A stretch of 13,227 bases of DNA from an uncultured Muribaculaceae bacterium (GTDB lineage Bacteria > Bacteroidota > Bacteroidia > Bacteroidales > Muribaculaceae), in contig CAJUMR010000037.1 of NCBI GenBank assembly GCA_910587475.1, positions 12,194 to 25,420 of the forward strand, given 5' to 3'. This document shows, piece by piece, positions 1 to 6,157 of the stretch. The stretch's first letter is position 1. Every line of letters begins with the position of its first letter. Under the pieces are notes generated by a model. That model was not told where the DNA came from, made no database searches, and worked only from the letters and a program-made list of their open reading frames with translations. The position numbers and the translations under genes were made by a program.

Positions 1-113
1 CGAAATGAGCATGAAAATTGCGGTTAAGAATTTATGATACCTCGATTTCATTTGGAGTTCGATTTATGAGATAAATATTCAAATAGTGTTTTTTGGGAGA
101 GTATGTCTTATGG

Positions 114-683
114 TTAGTTTTTTACCTTCCAAGACTTGTAGATCGCCTCGATGTCCTTTTCAAGTTCAGGGGTGATCTTTGCATAAGGAATTGTCACGAT
201 CATCGAATAGACATTCGCTCCCACCTTTCTCAGATAGATGATCCTTTTGCAATTGTCGAGAAAGTGTTGTCCTCTTCTGTAATATTCATTTGTCATGCTT
301 TGGCTGCCTTTTATGTCTCCATTCTCAGCCGCCTCGCTCCACACCGTCGTCTTTATGTATGATCCGACCTCACTCCAGTATTTCACATCGTCGATGCTCA
401 GATCGTTCATATCGACGGGGATGTTTTTTTCAAAACATATTGTCATTTCGAATGAATCATTATACCCGTTATCGGTATAGTATGAATGAAAACGTTGCCC
501 ATCCTTATTCCCACGATTTATAGGCCCTTCATCGAGTGATTTCAAGACACTCCATTTAGGAGGCAGCTTATAGTCAACCCATTCCGCATCAATGATCGAC
601 CAGTCCTTGTCGTTTGCTTGGACTGAAAAGGTCGTAAAGCATATGATGCTTAATATAATCAGAAGTAGAGATCTGTGTCGCAT
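114..683 (-). CDS. Small secreted protein of unknown function
   Basis: I do not recognise the family. The 189-residue product starts with a clear export signal: a short basic start (MRHRS), a hydrophobic run (LLLIILSIICFTTFS) and a likely cleavage after VQA near residue 23, so it should be periplasmic or surface-exposed. The mature part is mixed alpha/beta-looking and soluble, with one Cys in a TICFEK segment and one in a DNCKR segment that could pair. It ends in a charged helix-like stretch (TPELEKDIEAIYKSWKVKN). A TTG at 707 lies upstream in frame, but ATG at 683 places the basic n-region directly at the start and is preferred. It is transcribed in the same direction as the LytM-like gene at 823-1716, about 140 bp downstream of it. 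The gene and its flanks are AT-richer than the rest of the window, which may mean recent acquisition or weak expression. Confidence 0.75.
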   Translation of the reverse strand: MRHRSLLLIILSIICFTTFSVQANDKDWSIIDAEWVDYKLPPKWSVLKSLDEGPINRGNKDGQRFHSYYTDNGYNDSFEMTICFEKNIPVDMNDLSIDDVKYWSEVGSYIKTTVWSEAAENGDIKGSQSMTNEYYRRGQHFLDNCKRIIYLRKVGANVYSMIVTIPYAKITPELEKDIEAIYKSWKVKN

Positions 684-774
684 GATATTGTTTTTTAGGT
701 TCAGCAAATTAAAACATTTTTTTTATAAGTGCAAATAATTTGTAGCTGTTTTTGGCGAACAGCATGAAAAATGT

Positions 775-788
775 GGCCGGATGCGGCC
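775..788 (-). terminator. Possible weak intrinsic terminator after the LytM-like gene
   Basis: A 5-bp GC stem (GGCCG/CGGCC) with a 4-nt loop lies about 35 nt past the stop of the LytM-like gene. On the minus strand it is followed by ACATTTTT. The stem is short and the T run is offset, so termination here is only a guess. Confidence 0.3.
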
Positions 789-822
789 GAAGTGGCATGA
801 CTATGTGTGTATGGGGGCTTGA

Positions 823-1716
823 TCAGAAGCCGATGTAGTCGGTCGGGTCTGTGGCCGATCCGCTGTGCCACAACTCAAAGCTGAATGTGTTGCCCTTGCC
901 TGAGTGGCCGATGCGTTCGCCGGCGAGCAGACGTGCTCCCGGAGCGGTGAAACATTCTGATAGACCGGAGTAGATAGAGATAAAATCGTTGGGATGCTGG
1001 ATGATGACGGTTTTAAGTCCCGAAGCATTGCTGTAGACACTGACAACGGTGCCGCGATAGGCCGACGACACCGGCAGCAGATCGTCCTGGGTGAAATTGA
1101 CCGACGTGTTGCCTTCGCCCGACTGCGGCTCGACAAGAACATCGGGCACCGGCGAATAGAACGCCATGCCTTCGGCGGCGATCGGAGTGAGCACCGACAG
1201 ATTGAAACGGTCCGAAGCCTCGAAAAGCTGTACGAACTGCCTCTCGGCGTCAGACGGAGCGAGCAGAGAGTCGATGTTGGCCTTGCTGTTGTCCGACAGA
1301 TTGCCGGTGGCGGCAGCGTCGTCAACCGCTTCTCCCGACATGATGTTGCGGAGGTTGGTCATGTAGCGGTCGTTGGCCATCGACCGTTGCTCGAGTGAGT
1401 CGAGACGCATGGCCATGTCGACGTAGCGGGAGCGCAGATCGCCTTCGAGGCGCCCGGGCAGAAGCTTTCTCACCGGCGAGAAAAACACGATCACAAACAT
1501 CAGTGCCGCGACGGCAGCGACAAACAGCACACTCACCACAAGCACTCGCATGCGGCTGAAACGCAGCGTCCAAACACGGTTGAAGGTGTTTTCGGCGATG
1601 AAATCGAGCCGGTAGCGGCGCGGGTTGCTGAACTCAGTTTTCGAACTGCGTCTGATGAGGCCGAACGTACTTCCGGCCAAGCCTTTGATCGATTTGTCCA
1701 ACCTGTCAGCTTTCAT
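823..1716 (-). CDS. Membrane-anchored LytM/M23-like protein with degenerate active site
   Basis: The 297-residue protein has a basic cytoplasmic N-terminus (1-55), one membrane segment at about 56-79 (VLVVSVLFVAAVAALMF), a coiled-coil-like stretch at about 95-130 and a C-terminal LytM (peptidase family M23) fold at about 200-297. Bacteroidales have a family of the same layout that ends in HLHFELW plus DPxxYI. Here the equivalent is TFSFELW and DPTDYIGF, so both His of HxH are missing. The YxH His is replaced by YSG, and no HxxxD zinc motif is visible. By analogy with EnvC and NlpD, it may be a non-catalytic periplasmic activator or scaffold for a peptidoglycan hydrolase; that role is inference. 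An upstream in-frame ATG at 1794 would add 26 residues, but the promoter at 1722-1752 lies inside that extension, so ATG 1716 is chosen. Confidence 0.85.
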   Translation of the reverse strand: MKADRLDKSIKGLAGSTFGLIRRSSKTEFSNPRRYRLDFIAENTFNRVWTLRFSRMRVLVVSVLFVAAVAALMFVIVFFSPVRKLLPGRLEGDLRSRYVDMAMRLDSLEQRSMANDRYMTNLRNIMSGEAVDDAAATGNLSDNSKANIDSLLAPSDAERQFVQLFEASDRFNLSVLTPIAAEGMAFYSPVPDVLVEPQSGEGNTSVNFTQDDLLPVSSAYRGTVVSVYSNASGLKTVIIQHPNDFISIYSGLSECFTAPGARLLAGERIGHSGKGNTFSFELWHSGSATDPTDYIGF

Positions 1717-1721
1717 GGAGG

Positions 1722-1752
1722 CAAAGTTAAACATTATAGTCGTAACGGCAAA
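1722..1752 (-). promoter_or_regulatory. Bacteroidetes-type promoter for the LytM-like gene
   Basis: Read on the minus strand, TTTG (1752-1749) is followed after 19 nt by TAACTTTG (1729-1722), a full match to the TAnnTTTG -7 element with the expected -33 spacing. Only five bases separate it from the ATG at 1716, so the message should start at or within a few bases of the start codon. This also fixes the start codon choice. Confidence 0.7.
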
Positions 1753-1799
1753 AAATAAAAAAATGAACCGCGCGGTTTTGAACAAAGTGTGCAAACGTG

Positions 1800-1817
1800 T
1801 GTTATCATTTCATAACA
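1800..1817. repeat. Inverted repeat between divergent LytM-like and OmpA genes
   Basis: TGTTAT, six bases, then ATAACA: a perfect 6-bp dyad. It lies upstream of both divergent genes, so it could be an operator, but in AT-rich DNA such a repeat can arise by chance. Confidence 0.3.
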
Positions 1818-1862
1818 GTCATTCAACTACTGTTTATTTATGAGAAATTTAATTACTAAAAA

Positions 1863-1870
1863 TACTTTCG
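1863..1870 (+). promoter_or_regulatory. Probable -7 element of the OmpA-family gene
   Basis: TACTTTCG matches TAnnTTTG at seven of eight positions and lies 21 nt before the ATG, giving a leader of roughly 15-20 nt. I see no convincing TTTG at the usual -33 distance, only an AT-rich stretch, so the call rests on the -7 element and its position. Confidence 0.4.
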
Positions 1871-1891
1871 TCTAACAAAAAACTTACAGAA

Positions 1892-3085
1892 ATGAAAAAG
1901 AATGTGCTTTGGTCTTTCGCTGCATGCAGCGCAATGCTTTTACCGGGACTAACTGCTAACGCACAAGAAACTGTCGTTATGGAAGAACAGACCATAATCG
2001 AAACCGAAGTGCCCTGCAAGACCCACTACTATTCAACTTCTCGCGACAATTGGTTCATTCAGCTTGGCGCAGGTGTGGCATCTCCTTTTGTTGAAAACGA
2101 CGGCGGATCGCGCTTCCATGTTACTGCCAACTACAACTTCGGGTTCGGTAAGTACATTTCTCCTTATCTCGGTTGGCGCGTGAGCTTCTACGGTGGAGCG
2201 CTCCACTCTAACCCCGACACTTACCACAAAATGAAATATGTCAACGCCAACGTCGATTTCATGTGGGATATGCTCAACTCGATGGGCGGCGTCAACACCA
2301 AACGTGTGTTCTCGATCGTTCCGTTCGTCGGCCTTGGCGGTACATTCGCCTGGGATTACCGTCCCGACGGCACAATCATCGGCCACGATGGCAAGCCTAA
2401 AGGCAACATGTGGGCTCTCCCGGTGTCGGCCGGTATCCAGTTCAACTTCCGCCTCGGCAAATATGTCGACTTCTTCCTTGAAGGACGCGGACAGTTCTAC
2501 GGCGACAACTTCAACAACATCCCGACCGGACGTCCTGTCGACATCAATTTCACTGCTACCGGCGGCCTCATCTTCAAGATCGGCGGCGATGATTTCAAAT
2601 CTTACAACCCCTGCGATTATCTCGGATATATCAGCAATCTCAACAATCAGGTCAACGACCTCCGCGGTGCTCTCGCCACTACAAGCGCTGCTCTTGCCGC
2701 TGCCGAAGCTCAGCTCCCGTGCCCCGAAGTTCAGGAAACCGTTGTTGTTCAGGAAAGCGCTCCTCTGATGTCGACCGTTCGCTTCTCGCTCAACTCTGCA
2801 CGCATCAGCGACATGGAGATGGTCAATATCTACAACATCGCCGAATATCTCAAGGCCAACCCCGATCAGAACGTTGTTATCGCAGGTTATGCTGACAAAG
2901 ACACCGGTTCAAGCGACTACAACATGAGCCTCTCGAAACGCCGCGCTGAAGCTGTCAAGAAAGCTCTCGTCGACAAATATGGCATCTCGGCCGACCGTCT
3001 TTCAATCCAGGCCGAAGGCAGCAACTCTCAGCCTTACGACGTCAACAACTGGAACCGCATCGTGATCTTCTCCGTTGCCGAATAA
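1892..3085 (+). CDS. OmpA-family outer-membrane porin with peptidoglycan-binding domain
   Basis: The 397-residue product begins with a signal peptide (MKKNVLWSFAACSAMLL... cut near ANAQ, residue 25). A region of about 40-235 follows, rich in alternating aromatic and polar strands (NWFIQLGAG, ANYNFGFGKY, YLGWRVSFYGG, FNFRLGKYVDFFLEGRGQFY), typical of an eight-stranded outer-membrane barrel. After a short coiled coil at about 245-272 and a Pro/Glu linker comes an OmpA C-terminal domain from about 291. There, Asp335 (GYADKD) and Arg351 (LSKRRAEAV) stand where the family binds the diaminopimelate of peptidoglycan. It should tether the outer membrane to the cell wall and may form a pore. It is a single-gene unit with its own promoter and a strong terminator. 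Its regular, C-ending codons suggest high expression, as for abundant Bacteroidales OmpA proteins. Confidence 0.93.
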   Translation: MKKNVLWSFAACSAMLLPGLTANAQETVVMEEQTIIETEVPCKTHYYSTSRDNWFIQLGAGVASPFVENDGGSRFHVTANYNFGFGKYISPYLGWRVSFYGGALHSNPDTYHKMKYVNANVDFMWDMLNSMGGVNTKRVFSIVPFVGLGGTFAWDYRPDGTIIGHDGKPKGNMWALPVSAGIQFNFRLGKYVDFFLEGRGQFYGDNFNNIPTGRPVDINFTATGGLIFKIGGDDFKSYNPCDYLGYISNLNNQVNDLRGALATTSAALAAAEAQLPCPEVQETVVVQESAPLMSTVRFSLNSARISDMEMVNIYNIAEYLKANPDQNVVIAGYADKDTGSSDYNMSLSKRRAEAVKKALVDKYGISADRLSIQAEGSNSQPYDVNNWNRIVIFSVAE

Positions 3086-3130
3086 TTGATCAGAAACTCT
3101 TTTCTCTACATAACTCAACTTTATTGTAAT

Positions 3131-3174
3131 GCGTAGACCGCGACGTGAGTCAGCGGTCTACGCTGCGTTTTTTT
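3131..3174 (+). terminator. Strong intrinsic terminator after the OmpA-family gene
   Basis: An 11-bp perfect stem (GCGTAGACCGC at 3131-3141 with GCGGTCTACGC at 3153-3163) closes an 11-nt loop. Four bases later comes a run of seven T (3168-3174). It separates the porin gene from the thioredoxin-like gene. Confidence 0.9.
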
Positions 3175-3176
3175 GA

Positions 3177-3208
3177 TTTGCATACAATTGCGAAAACGAC
3201 TATATTTG
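3177..3208 (+). promoter_or_regulatory. Bacteroidetes-type promoter for the TlpA-like/methylase/HNH row
   Basis: TTTG (3177-3180), a 20-nt spacer, then TATATTTG (3201-3208): full matches to the -33 and TAnnTTTG elements. Transcription should start near 3213, leaving a leader of about 17 nt before the ATG at 3230. It begins only three bases after the T tract of the preceding terminator. Confidence 0.8.
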
Positions 3209-3229
3209 TGCAATAAATAAATTATTGTT

Positions 3230-4267
3230 ATGAAAAATATATTCAAATCAGCAGCCGTTACCGCATTGGCGTTAGGCGCTGTCACTGCGGCCTATGCCGC
3301 CGATCCTTACAAAGTGCGTGTCCAGCTCAGCGATGATGAGGAAGGTGCGATGGCCTATATGATCAATTTCGACACTAAAGACAAGATCGATTCGATCCTC
3401 GTGGCCGACAAAGAGGCGTTGTTCAAAGGTGAGATCGACGAGCCGATGATGGCGAGAGTCGTCATCGACGGACAGCCCGTCGCAACGTTTGTGCTCGAGT
3501 CGGGCTCGATCGTCATCGATCCGGCCAAGCGAAAGGTGTTCGGCAGCATGCTCAACGACCGCATGGCCGAATTCAACAAGGCTGCCGCCGATGCCGCAAA
3601 CCGGTACCGCCAGGCTTCTGACGATGCGACCAAAGAGTCCGTCTACAACGAATATGTCACATTGTGCACCTCGACAATGACTGACAACATTGACAATCCT
3701 CTCGGCTACTATCTCTTCATCGATCAGGCATCGTCGATGGACGCCGCCGAGTTCGAATCTTGGCTGGCCAAATATCCGTCGCTTGCCGCTTACAAGAGGG
3801 TGGGGCAGATAAAGGCCGCACAGGAGCGCAAGGCTGCGACAGCCGTCGGTAAGATGTTTGCCGATTTCGAAGTGACCAACGACGGCACGACAGTGCGCCT
3901 GAGCGACTATGTCGGCAAGGGCAAGTATGTGCTTGTCGACTATTGGGCAAGCTGGTGCGGCCCCTGCATCCGACAGATACCCGTGTTGAAAGAGCTCCTC
4001 GAAGAGTTTGGCGACAAAGGGCTCGAAGTGCTCGGAGTTGCCGTGTGGGATGAGCCTCAGAACACTGAAAAGGCTATCGGCACTCATGGCATCACTTGGC
4101 CGTGCATTATCAACGCTCAGACCATCCCGACCGACATCTACGGCATTAACGGCATACCTTGCATCATCCTCTACGGTCCCGATGGAACCATCCTCAGCCG
4201 CGACAAGCAGGGCGACGATCTCAAGGCCGATGTGCGCGCAGCGTTCAACGGCACTCTCAAATATTGA
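3230..4267 (+). CDS. Periplasmic TlpA/ResA-like thiol-disulfide oxidoreductase with DUF4369-like N-domain
   Basis: The 345-residue protein carries a signal peptide (MKNIFKSAAVTALALGAVTAAYA, cut near residue 23). Residues about 25-125 resemble the DUF4369 domain common in Bacteroidetes: a small beta domain with the pattern IDSIxVxxxxALFKGEI ... FVLESGSIVIDPxxxxVFGSMLND. A helical linker leads to an AhpC/TSA-thioredoxin domain from about residue 208 to the end. It has the redox site W242-C-G-P-C246 (Cys243 and Cys246) and a cis-proline at about residue 310 in GINGIPC. The family reduces or rearranges protein disulfides in the periplasm; the partner is unknown. A second Cys pair (WPC near 287 and IPC at 311) is extra to the active site. 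The gene has its own promoter and ends 16 nt before the methyltransferase, so the next genes may share its transcript. Confidence 0.9.
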   Translation: MKNIFKSAAVTALALGAVTAAYAADPYKVRVQLSDDEEGAMAYMINFDTKDKIDSILVADKEALFKGEIDEPMMARVVIDGQPVATFVLESGSIVIDPAKRKVFGSMLNDRMAEFNKAAADAANRYRQASDDATKESVYNEYVTLCTSTMTDNIDNPLGYYLFIDQASSMDAAEFESWLAKYPSLAAYKRVGQIKAAQERKAATAVGKMFADFEVTNDGTTVRLSDYVGKGKYVLVDYWASWCGPCIRQIPVLKELLEEFGDKGLEVLGVAVWDEPQNTEKAIGTHGITWPCIINAQTIPTDIYGINGIPCIILYGPDGTILSRDKQGDDLKADVRAAFNGTLKY

Positions 4268-4283
4268 TTGACGCTGACCTGCG

Positions 4284-5390
4284 ATGCTGCCTTTTTTGAA
4301 ATGGGCCGGAGGAAAGGATAAAGAGTTGAAATTCATCATTCCGGCCTTACCTGACAACTATGTCGATTTCTATGAGCCGTTTGTCGGCGGTGGATCTGTT
4401 TTTGCCGCCGTTGAGGCGCGCCATTACTATATCAACGACCTCTCGACCGAACTGACAGCCTTCTATCGCGCCGTGGCCGATGACGATCAGCAGTTCTACC
4501 GCTACGCCGTGATGATCAACAATGCCTGGGGCGACGCCGACCGTTTTTACGATCGCTCGGCGCTGCTCAAGGATCTCTATCAGGCTTTCCGTTGCGGCGA
4601 TATGTCGAACGACCGGCTCTATGCCGCTGTCGATGATTTTTGCGCAACACGGCGCGATGACATCATCAGCATCCTCGAACCCGACATCGACCATCAGCCC
4701 GGGGTGCTTGTTGCCGAACTGTCAAAAAATCTCAAGCGCAAGCTGACGAGGATGAAGGAACTCGAACAGCGCAAGCATGCGCTCCCCGACGACGATGTAT
4801 GCGACAATATCAGGACTGCCGTCAAGAGCGCGTTGTACATGTATTTCCGCTGTCTCTACAACGATCACGCCATCGCCGACACTGCGCTGAAGACCGCCTT
4901 GTTTCTCTTCATCAGAAACTACTGCTACAGCGGCATGTTCCGCTACAACGACAACGGCGACTTCAATGTCCCCTACGGAGGCATGGCCTACAACAACAAG
5001 ATGCTCGACCGCAAGTTCGAATATTACCGTTCGGCTCAAGTCGCATCGAGGTTCGCCGACACCACGGTGACCAACCTTGATTTCGAAGAGTTTTTCGGAC
5101 GCTTTGCTCCGACAGCCGACGACTTTGTGTTTCTCGACCCGCCTTACGATAGCGAGTTCAGCACCTATGCCCGCAACGAGTTCAACCGCGCCGATCATCT
5201 GCGGTTGGCCAACTATCTTGTCAACCGTTGTCAGGCGCGCTGGATGCTTGTCATAAAAAACACAGATTTCATCTATCATCTTTATGACCATCCGGCGATC
5301 AACATCCGATCGTTCGACAAGAAATATCAGGTGAGCTTCATGAACCGCAACGACCGCTCGGCCGAGCACCTTTTGATCACTAATTACTGA
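4284..5390 (+). CDS. D12-class (Dam/DpnM-like) adenine-N6 DNA methyltransferase
   Basis: The 368-residue protein transfers methyl from S-adenosylmethionine to adenine N6 in a specific DNA site. Visible motifs: FLKWAGGK (residues 4-11), YEPFVGGGSVF (about 30-40, the SAM-binding motif I), NDL (about 51-53, the acidic residue after motif I), RNYCYSGMFRYNDNG and FNVPYGG (the target-recognition side), and the catalytic D285-PPY288. The order motif I before DPPY with an N-terminal FLKWAGGK marks the alpha class. At 368 residues it is clearly longer than Dam or DpnM (about 280); the extra length is mostly a helical, charged insertion between about residues 60 and 170. The target cannot be told from the sequence; GATC is possible but unproven. 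All motifs look intact. It starts 16 nt after the TlpA-like gene and ends 14 nt before a winged-helix/HNH nuclease gene, so it reads as the M half of a Type II restriction-modification pair. Confidence 0.92.
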   Translation: MLPFLKWAGGKDKELKFIIPALPDNYVDFYEPFVGGGSVFAAVEARHYYINDLSTELTAFYRAVADDDQQFYRYAVMINNAWGDADRFYDRSALLKDLYQAFRCGDMSNDRLYAAVDDFCATRRDDIISILEPDIDHQPGVLVAELSKNLKRKLTRMKELEQRKHALPDDDVCDNIRTAVKSALYMYFRCLYNDHAIADTALKTALFLFIRNYCYSGMFRYNDNGDFNVPYGGMAYNNKMLDRKFEYYRSAQVASRFADTTVTNLDFEEFFGRFAPTADDFVFLDPPYDSEFSTYARNEFNRADHLRLANYLVNRCQARWMLVIKNTDFIYHLYDHPAINIRSFDKKYQVSFMNRNDRSAEHLLITNY

Positions 5391-5404
5391 AATGATTGAC
5401 TGCC

Positions 5405-5656
5405 ATGGGAAAATTGACTGAAAAAGATCTGATCGTGCCCGCACTCGCCTGCATGCTCGGCAACGGCGGCTCAGCGACGATCGCTCAGCTGCGCGACCAT
5501 ATCGCCGCCTCGTATCCGTTGTCGGACGAAGATCTCACTCCATCGCCGACCCGACCGGGAGAGAGAGTCTATGAACAGCAGATCCGCAATCTGCGCAGCC
5601 ACGACACTTTGGCCAGGCTTGGCTTCGCAGAGAACATCGACGGCGGCTTCAGATAG
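5405..5656 (+). CDS. N-terminal winged-helix fragment of the split nuclease
   Basis: This 83-residue piece runs from ATG 5405 to the amber codon at 5654. A TTG at 5396 lies three codons upstream, but ATG 5405 gives a normal start and sits 14 nt after the methyltransferase stop. The sequence is helix-rich (ATIAQLRDHIAASYPLSDED, then a basic VYEQQIRNLRSH helix) and fits the DNA-binding module found in front of many HNH restriction enzymes. Alone it would bind DNA at most; it has no catalytic residues. Confidence 0.6.
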   Translation: MGKLTEKDLIVPALACMLGNGGSATIAQLRDHIAASYPLSDEDLTPSPTRPGERVYEQQIRNLRSHDTLARLGFAENIDGGFR

Positions 5657-5677
5657 CTTCCTGCCGGAGAGGAGCTG

Positions 5678-6157
5678 TTGAGCAATAATGCCGACCTCGT
5701 GTTCAGCGCGTTGGCGTCGTCCGATACTTCGACCCTGAAGCGCATCAGCGCGATAGACCGCAACCGGCGCATTGTGAGTCTTGGTGAAACTATTCCTGAG
5801 GGAGCACCGAAAACGAAAAAAGATGCCGAACGCCGCAGCCGCTCGGCTAAGCTCCGCTCCGAAGCGATCAAGACTTTCACCGATGAGCATGGTGTCATAA
5901 GCTGCTATTGTTGCGGAATGGATTTCGGCTCGGTCTATGGCCCTGTTTTCGGCGCTTCGTGCATCGAAATCCACCATAAGAAGCCGATTTTCATGTATGA
6001 AGATGAAGATCTCGTCAAAACTCTCGGCGAAGCATTGCGCAACGTTGTTGCCTTATGTCCCAATTGCCACAGTGTCGTCCACAAGAATAAACTTTTCTCA
6101 GACGATGGTATTGAGCATTTGAAGTCTGAGATCTCAAAACAGAGAGGGGAACAATAG
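5678..6157 (+). CDS. C-terminal HNH nuclease fragment, possibly re-initiated at TTG
   Basis: This 159-residue frame follows the amber codon and holds the whole HNH domain: CYCC and CPNCH zinc pairs, the IEIHHKKP core and a final SVVHK. The family cuts double-stranded DNA with one metal ion. If it is made at all, a candidate start is TTG at 5678, preceded at 5666-5674 by the purine run GGAGAGGAG, which resembles a Shine-Dalgarno site. Those bases also encode the G-E-E of the uninterrupted protein, so the match may be accidental, and Bacteroidetes rarely rely on such sites. Its last 24 bases overlap the convergent HAD phosphatase gene. Without the winged helix it may lack target specificity. 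Confidence 0.55.
   Translation: MSNNADLVFSALASSDTSTLKRISAIDRNRRIVSLGETIPEGAPKTKKDAERRSRSAKLRSEAIKTFTDEHGVISCYCCGMDFGSVYGPVFGASCIEIHHKKPIFMYEDEDLVKTLGEALRNVVALCPNCHSVVHKNKLFSDDGIEHLKSEISKQRGEQ

Larger units (their letters stand above)
5405..6157 (+). pseudogene. Winged-helix/HNH restriction endonuclease split by an in-frame amber codon
   Basis: Positions 5405-6157 form one reading frame of 250 codons broken only by TAG at 5654-5656. The text on both sides joins naturally: ...ENIDGGFR, stop, LPAGEELLSNN..., which is the end of a winged-helix module running straight into its next turn, with no change of frame. N-terminal residues 1-83 look like a DNA-binding winged helix (VYEQQIRNLRSHDTLARLGF). 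After the stop come a linker and a C-terminal HNH domain with zinc cysteines C167/C170 and C218/C221 and the nuclease core IEIHH (H190/H191), N213 and H222. Full length and order fit a Type II restriction enzyme paired with the methyltransferase just upstream. The simplest reading is a nonsense mutation that inactivates the nuclease while the methyltransferase survives. Sequencing error, amber read-through or re-initiation are alternatives. Confidence 0.75.

Noticed and set aside
684..720. A promoter for the small secreted gene (TTAATTTG, CATTTTTTTT)
   Set aside because: The elements match TAnnTTTG only poorly and AT-rich DNA yields such matches by chance; I could not choose one.
3272..4357. 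A 361-codon open frame on the minus strand opposite the TlpA-like gene
   Set aside because: It mirrors a strongly supported plus-strand gene, has no family motifs or signal, and arises from the GAC/GTC/ATC-rich codon use of the real gene.
4722..5444. A 240-codon open frame on the minus strand opposite the methyltransferase
   Set aside because: The plus strand carries intact D12-class motifs; the antisense product is valine-rich and unlike any family I recognise.
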